Source: O2-02-FULL-42-9 sp038043025 (GTDB lineage: Bacteria; Pseudomonadota; Gammaproteobacteria; UBA12402). From it: 10,704 nt of DNA. The notes under the pieces are model-generated. The model saw only the letters and a program-made list of their open reading frames with translations. It did not search any database and was not told where the DNA came from. The stretch covers positions 1-10,704 of the forward strand of contig JBBTCW010000010.1 of the NCBI GenBank assembly GCA_038043025.1, in the 5' to 3' direction. The translations under genes were made by a program, and so were the position numbers. Every line of letters starts with the position of its first letter. Position 1 is the stretch's first letter. Below are positions 8,339 to 10,704 of the stretch, one piece after another.

Positions 8339-8370
8339 GCGTCCTCTGAGCTGAGACGTAGTTGTTCGCA
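8339..8370 (+). repeat. 32-base right module, copy 2
   Basis: Begins GCGTCCTCTGAGCTGAGAC, followed by the variable triplet GTA and then GTTGTTCGCA. It ends 9 bases from the murI stop codon, so any murI transcript that is not cut short would contain it as antisense sequence. Confidence 0.85.
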
Positions 8371-8379
8371 ATAACTCGT

Positions 8380-9180
8380 TTAATACTCCACCGCAATTTC
8401 TTTATCAAAAAATAATTTTACGCTTTGCGCAAAGGAATCCGTATAATCGGATACATAGATATGTTGTAGACCGTGGCCGGCAGAGTTGAGCAGATTATTT
8501 TCTTCTAATAACTGCTTGATTTGTGCGGCGGCGGCATGCGATGGATTGATGATTTCGGTTTGACCCTCATAAAATTCAATGATGTTTTTTTCGATAGCAG
8601 GGTAGTGCGTGCAGCCTAAAATAAGTGCGTCGATATCGCTCAAAATAGCATTTGAAAAATATTCTTTAATAATTTCATGGATGACTTTTTTGTTATGTAA
8701 CATGGTTTCAATTGCAGAGACGAGTAGCGGTGTGGCCAGTGATTGTAGTTGAATATCGCTGTTCAATGCACGCAGTTTTTGTCCGTATACATTGGATCCA
8801 ATAGTTTGTCGCGTTCCAATCAGGCCAATTTTTTTATGCGCATGTGTTTGTGCAATCGATTGAAGGATGGGGTCGATAATGTTGATTAAATAGGCTCGAT
8901 CATTAATATGTTGTTTGAGAAAATCATAGGCAGCCGCTGACGCTGAATTGCAAGCAATCAGAATAACTTTGCAATCATGGTCAAGCAACTTATCAACAAC
9001 ATGTTGGGTGCATTCTTGAATGGCGCTCTTTGATTTGTCGCCATACGGAAAATGGGCGGTATCACCAAAATAGATAACGTTTTCGTGCGGCAATCGTTCG
9101 ATAACTGTTTTGGCGACGGTCAATCCGCCGATACCGCTGTCGAAGATGCCGATAGGTTGTGATGATTCTAATTTGATCAT
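8380..9180 (-). CDS. murI: Glutamate racemase
   Basis: MurI converts L-glutamate to D-glutamate for peptidoglycan precursors (the MurD substrate), without cofactor, using two cysteines. The 266-residue length is typical. Seen: GIFDSGIGGLTV at 11-22 with Asp14-Ser15 of the active site; IYFGDTAHFPYG at 36-47; the first catalytic cysteine C77 in ACNSAS (76-81); GLIGT at 119-123; and the second catalytic cysteine C190 in GCTHYP (189-194). The protein therefore looks active. It starts MIKLESSQPIG at an ATG with no obvious Shine-Dalgarno sequence. The long N-terminal extension of the E. coli enzyme, linked to activation by UDP-MurNAc-Ala, is absent, so that control is probably missing. The gene is divergent from the tRNA genes and convergent with the small membrane gene. 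The upstream TATGAT-like sequences at about 9190-9200 (minus strand) could be a -10, but no matching -35 was found. Confidence 0.96.
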   Translation of the reverse strand: MIKLESSQPIGIFDSGIGGLTVAKTVIERLPHENVIYFGDTAHFPYGDKSKSAIQECTQHVVDKLLDHDCKVILIACNSASAAAYDFLKQHINDRAYLINIIDPILQSIAQTHAHKKIGLIGTRQTIGSNVYGQKLRALNSDIQLQSLATPLLVSAIETMLHNKKVIHEIIKEYFSNAILSDIDALILGCTHYPAIEKNIIEFYEGQTEIINPSHAAAAQIKQLLEENNLLNSAGHGLQHIYVSDYTDSFAQSVKLFFDKEIAVEY

Positions 9181-9229
9181 ATCGATGCATCATATCATAC
9201 TTGCGGCGTGCGCTGCTACTTTCAATGCA

Positions 9230-9280
9230 GCTCTGAGCTGCGCAAACCCAGGCTCTGTCTGGGTTTGCCCAGCTCAGAGC
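9230..9280. repeat. Long hairpin with CTCTGAGCTG core, upstream of the tRNA promoter
   Basis: Arms 9230-9251 and 9259-9280 pair over 22 bases with one mismatch (C at 9241 against the base paired at 9269), leaving a 7-base loop at 9252-9258. The outer 10 bases of each arm, CTCTGAGCTG and CAGCTCAGAG, are the same core found in the modular repeats at 8201-8370 and 10273-10339, but the inner part (GCAAACCCAG) is different. It lies between divergent murI and the tRNA promoter and ends 14 bases before the -35 box. No gene was seen in 9181-9342. Confidence 0.8.
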
Positions 9281-9294
9281 AGCTGAGAGTGTTG

Positions 9295-9323
9295 TTGACA
9301 GTTGGAGAGAAGGCTCCTAGAAT
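9295..9323 (+). promoter_or_regulatory. Near-consensus sigma-70 promoter of the tRNA-Ala/tRNA-Glu unit
   Basis: A perfect -35 TTGACA (9295-9300) is followed by exactly 17 bases and a -10 TAGAAT (9318-9323, five of six). A GC-rich stretch (GTGCCG) follows the -10, as in promoters of stable RNA genes under stringent control; that regulation is inferred from the family pattern. Transcription should start near 9330, about 13 bases before tRNA-Ala. Confidence 0.88.
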
Positions 9324-9342
9324 GTGCCGTTCATATGGATAT

Positions 9343-9415
<73 letters not shown>

Positions 9416-9418
<3 letters not shown>

Positions 9419-9432
9419 CGCCGAGGGCGTGG
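9416..9432 (+). other. Hairpin in the tRNA spacer, overlapping the tRNA-Ala CCA end
   Basis: CCACGCC (9416-9422) and GGCGTGG (9426-9432) form a perfect 7-bp stem with the loop GAG. In the precursor RNA it would compete with the free CCA end or mark the boundary for nuclease trimming. It is not followed by a T-run, so it is not an intrinsic terminator. The rest of the spacer to 9488 shows only the palindrome CGCATATGCG at 9480-9489, next to the tRNA-Glu 5' end. Confidence 0.55.
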
Positions 9433-9488
9433 CAAGTCGGCGCTATAGAAACTAGTACTGGCATGGTCTATACTGCGTGCGCATATGC

Positions 9489-9565
9489 GTCCCCGTCGTC
9501 TAGCCGGCCTAGGACACCGCCCTTTCACGGCGACAACACGGGTTCGAATCCCGTCGGGGACGCCA
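9489..9565 (+). tRNA. tRNA-Glu, anticodon TTC
   Basis: This is a 77-base cloverleaf with encoded CCA. The acceptor GTCCCCG pairs with CGGGGAC. The anticodon loop CTTTCAC carries TTC at 9524-9526. The T arm ACGGG/CCCGT surrounds TTCGAAT. The anticodon stem is CCGCC against GGCGA, so the outermost pair (27-43) is a C-A mismatch; E. coli has C-G here. It is otherwise very like E. coli tRNA-Glu. It is the substrate of the GltX encoded at 6459-7850 and is co-transcribed with tRNA-Ala. Confidence 0.96.
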
Positions 9566-9572
9566 TTTTTTT
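9552..9572 (+). terminator. Possible transcript end after tRNA-Glu
   Basis: Seven T residues (9566-9572) follow the CCA directly. The only stem next to them is a 4-bp CGTC/GACG within the tRNA 3' side, so this is a weak candidate. Termination could instead use the folded tRNA itself or Rho. Confidence 0.3.
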
Positions 9573-9965
9573 CTATTCTACAGTCAATGTTTCATCGATT
9601 TTTTGAGATTTCTTTTGTTTTCTTTGGATGGAATGTATTTTTGCAGATCCGGTTTCATTTATCTCAATGGGGCGATCTCTTTCGTTATAAGGCAAATTCG
9701 TAACATCCATCTGTTTAATTTCAGTAATGGAAAATCTTTTTGGGAGACCGCTTTCGGTTTCGTAGCCAAAAAGGAGTTTATTGCCTTCTTTAGATTGTTC
9801 AAGTTTCAATGGCTCGATTGTGCGTGATTTTTCATGATACATGATTTTTACGCAGACTCTATTTGCGACGGCAAATTGAATTTTATGTATTATAAAATCA
9901 ACTGTCGAAGCGTTTACTGTTGTGATATAGCCTGGTCGAAATATTTCATTGTCAATATTGAGCAA
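9573..9965 (-). CDS. Short standalone WYL-like domain protein
   Basis: The protein has 130 residues if the TTG at 9965 is the start; no ATG in frame precedes residue 42. Residues about 27-88 read like a WYL domain: a helix (HKIQFAVANRVCVKIMYHEK), then EPLKL, a strand corresponding to the WYL motif region (KLLFGYE), and RFSITEI near 78-84, where WYL proteins have an Arg-Phe-x-x-x-x-Ile segment. Family knowledge: WYL domains usually sit behind a helix-turn-helix and sense ligands, often nucleic acid, in transcription regulators including phage-defence controllers. Here no DNA-binding domain is present. The tail (about 91-130) is polar and charged with a basic patch (QRKQKKSQK). The start has no Shine-Dalgarno sequence and lies 3 bases from a palindromic repeat, so the gene may be a 5'-truncated remnant. 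Its stop is 7 bases from the convergent tRNA-Glu. The domain call is made by eye. Confidence 0.55.
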   Translation of the reverse strand: MLNIDNEIFRPGYITTVNASTVDFIIHKIQFAVANRVCVKIMYHEKSRTIEPLKLEQSKEGNKLLFGYETESGLPKRFSITEIKQMDVTNLPYNERDRPIEINETGSAKIHSIQRKQKKSQKIDETLTVE

Positions 9966-9967
9966 GT

Positions 9968-10047
9968 GTAGCCCGGATGAAATGTGCGAAGCACATGTAA
10001 TCCGGGAAATAATATTCCCGTATTCCGCTTCGCTTCATACGGGCTAC
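9968..10047. repeat. GTAGCCCGGAT-type palindromic repeat, double hairpin
   Basis: The ends GTAGCCCG (9968-9975) and CGGGCTAC (10040-10047) are exact inverted repeats. Inside are two hairpins. The first has CCCGGAT (9972-9978) with ATCCGGG (10000-10006), and ATGTGC with GCACAT around a GAA loop. The second has CCCGTAT (10017-10023) with ATACGGG (10037-10043). This sequence type is a widespread proteobacterial intergenic repeat. It begins 3 bases upstream of the WYL gene's proposed start and could supply or disrupt its leader. Confidence 0.8.
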
Positions 10048-10050
10048 GCT

Positions 10051-10265
10051 GGCTTGACCGCGGGATTCAAATTATATTCTCTGGATCCCGCGGTCAAGCC
10101 GCGGGATGACAAAACACTTTCCTGTCATGCCGCGGTTTAACTGCGGTATCCAGACTTTCGTCATACCGGCGAAAGCCGGTATCCAGTGATTATAATAACG
10201 GTACTCCGTTATTATAATCTTTAATATAAATTTTTCTGGATGCCGCGATCAAGTCGCGGCATGAC
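10051..10265. repeat. Cluster of GTCAT...ATCCAG palindromic repeat units
   Basis: At least four units are seen, each framed by CTGGAT and ATGACA or their inverse. Unit 10081-10111 has stem ATCCCGCGG/CCGCGGGAT, loop TCAAG. Unit 10123-10153 is inverted and imperfect. Unit 10160-10186 has the perfect stem ATACCGGC/GCCGGTAT, loop GAAA. Unit 10236-10266 has stem ATGCCGCGA/TCGCGGCAT, loop TCAAG. In addition 10051-10066 is an exact inverse of 10085-10100, giving an alternative 16-bp stem that excludes the first unit's own hairpin. The same family occupies 11-161. No gene is visible anywhere in 9968-10320. Confidence 0.8.
10188..10219. repeat. Perfect AT-rich 14-bp inverted repeat
   Basis: GATTATAATAACGG (10188-10201) and CCGTTATTATAATC (10206-10219) pair perfectly around the loop TACT. 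Its composition differs from the GC-rich palindromes on both sides. It may be a separate element or spacer carried within the repeat cluster. Confidence 0.75.
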
Positions 10266-10272
10266 AACGTTC

Positions 10273-10339
10273 TGCGAACAAGCATGTCTCAGCTCAGAGG
10301 ACGCGAAGCTTTCGCTTCGCTTACCTCTGAGCTGAGGAT
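10273..10339 (-). repeat. Modular palindromic repeat element B, inverted relative to A
   Basis: Read on the minus strand it has the 21-base left module (10339-10319), a 14-base spacer and the 32-base right module (10304-10273: GCGTCCTCTGAGCTGAGAC, triplet ATG, CTTGTTCGCA). This is the same order as element A at 8201-8370. It folds as one hairpin: 13 bp (10288-10300 with 10324-10336), an internal loop (AC opposite TTA), then 7 bp GCGAAGC/GCTTCGC with a GAAA tetraloop in minus-strand RNA. The left module includes the acylphosphatase stop codon. It could stabilise or end that mRNA, but no T-run follows. Confidence 0.85.
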
Positions 10340-10653
10340 AATTTTAAATTCGACGTGAGATCTTCCCATGGGAATGGTTCGCATTGTACTGTATCGACGG
10401 TGGCATAGGTAGAGCCTTGGGTTACTTGTTGTTTAAATATTGCCAAAGATGCGTCATTGCCACAGGCTAAAATTTCGACATTACCGTTTTCAAGATTTTT
10501 GATCCAGCCAGTGAGATTCAGTTGTTTTGCGGCATGTTGCGTAAAGGCGCGAAAGCAGACGCCTTGAACAGTTCCACTCACGACAAGTCGCCGTTCGTGC
10601 GGTGAATCCCCTTGCAGGCGATCAATAAAAGAAATAAAAATACCCCGCAGCAA
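10321..10653 (-). CDS. Acylphosphatase
   Basis: This small cytoplasmic enzyme hydrolyses acyl-phosphate bonds (carboxyl-phosphate mixed anhydrides). The core is clear: GTVQGVCFR at 27-35 with the phosphate-binding loop and catalytic Arg35, and GWIKN at 49-53 with catalytic Asn53, followed by the usual NGNVEI strand and the GSTYATVDTV region (residues 80-89). The family is about 90 residues long; 110 are predicted here because the only common start codon is TTG at 10653, which adds about 20 residues before ERRLVVSG. That start has no ribosome binding site, and an out-of-frame ATG reading (10672) runs alongside for 16 codons. The true start is therefore uncertain, and a small frameshift in the T-rich run near 10636-10640 is possible. 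The final residues SSAQR and the stop are encoded by the palindromic repeat at 10273-10339. Confidence 0.85.
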   Translation of the reverse strand: MLRGIFISFIDRLQGDSPHERRLVVSGTVQGVCFRAFTQHAAKQLNLTGWIKNLENGNVEILACGNDASLAIFKQQVTQGSTYATVDTVQCEPFPWEDLTSNLKLSSAQR

Positions 10654-10704
10654 GCAGCATGGGTTTATACATAAGTAGGCTTAAAAATTAATCAATTTTT
10701 GTGT

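Larger units (their letters stand above)
8201..8370. repeat. Modular palindromic repeat element A (CTCTGAGCTG core)
   Basis: The element fills most of the 204-base gap between the convergent small membrane gene and murI. It has a left module of 21 bases (8201-8221, containing CCTCAGCTCAGAGGTAAGC), a 68-base spacer, and then two tandem right modules of 32 bases (8290-8321 and 8339-8370) separated by 17 bases. The left module contains CTCAGCTCAGAGG, the exact inverse of CCTCTGAGCTGAG in each right module, so either right copy can form a 13-bp stem with it. The same left and right modules occur in the same order, inverted, at 10273-10339. No coding potential was seen in the spacer. It may act as a bidirectional 3'-end structure, but no adjacent T-run typical of intrinsic terminators is present. 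Confidence 0.8.

Noticed and set aside
8290..8370. CRISPR-like pair of 32-base repeats with a 17-base spacer
   Set aside because: There are only two tandem copies, the spacer is too short, a third copy lies alone and inverted 1.9 kb away, and no cas genes are present. It fits a dispersed palindromic repeat better.
8205..8408. Minus-strand open frame of 67 codons overlapping the end of murI
   Set aside because: It consists mainly of the modular repeat and has no ribosome binding site or protein-like composition.
9968..10320. Riboswitch or small RNA in the right-hand structured region
   Set aside because: All strong stems are explained by repeat palindromes. No promoter and no known aptamer pattern were seen.
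10624..10672. 16-codon leader peptide or separate small gene upstream of acylphosphatase
   Set aside because: It has no ribosome binding site and no recognisable composition. It is better treated as evidence of an uncertain start.

Overview
The window looks like a chromosomal segment of a moderately AT-rich gammaproteobacterium. The gene content (tamA-tamB overlap, gltX of the Escherichia coli type, murI, CCA-encoding tRNA genes) is housekeeping. The dense palindromic intergenic repeats, the S1/P1-type secreted nuclease and the codon style suggest, as inference only, a host-associated member of the Legionellales (Coxiella/Legionella side).

Layout, left to right. (1) 11-161: composite palindromic repeats of the GTCATCCCGG...ATCCAG type, with no gene. 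(2) 173-5493, minus strand: tamA and tamB, overlapping by ATGA, encode the outer-membrane and inner-membrane halves of the TAM envelope machine. (3) 5494-5600: divergent intergenic region. (4) 5601-8175, plus strand: a tight three-gene run of S1/P1 zinc nuclease, glutamyl-tRNA synthetase (gltX) and a small very hydrophobic membrane protein, each with a strong Shine-Dalgarno sequence. (5) 8201-8370: a modular repeat between convergent genes, built on the core CTCTGAGCTG. (6) 8380-9180, minus strand: murI, glutamate racemase. (7) 9230-9565, plus strand: a long hairpin, then a near-consensus sigma-70 promoter, tRNA-Ala(GGC) and tRNA-Glu(TTC). (8) 9573-9965, minus strand: a short orphan WYL-like protein, convergent with the tRNAs, whose proposed start abuts a repeat. 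(9) 9968-10339: a dense array of palindromic repeats, including an inverted second copy of the 8201-8370 repeat architecture. (10) 10321-10653, minus strand: acylphosphatase, whose last codons and stop lie inside that repeat.

Functional links: TamA and TamB act together in envelope biogenesis. MurI makes D-glutamate for peptidoglycan. GltX charges tRNA-Glu, whose gene lies 1.6 kb away on the same strand but in a separate transcription unit.

No defence system, phage, integrase, transposase or CRISPR array is visible. The most unusual material is non-coding: a modular repeat family with a 21-nt left module and a 32-nt right module (three copies here), related by its 10-bp core to the hairpin in front of the tRNA promoter. 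The standalone WYL-like gene is the most unusual protein. I did not find convincing evidence of a complete undescribed system.
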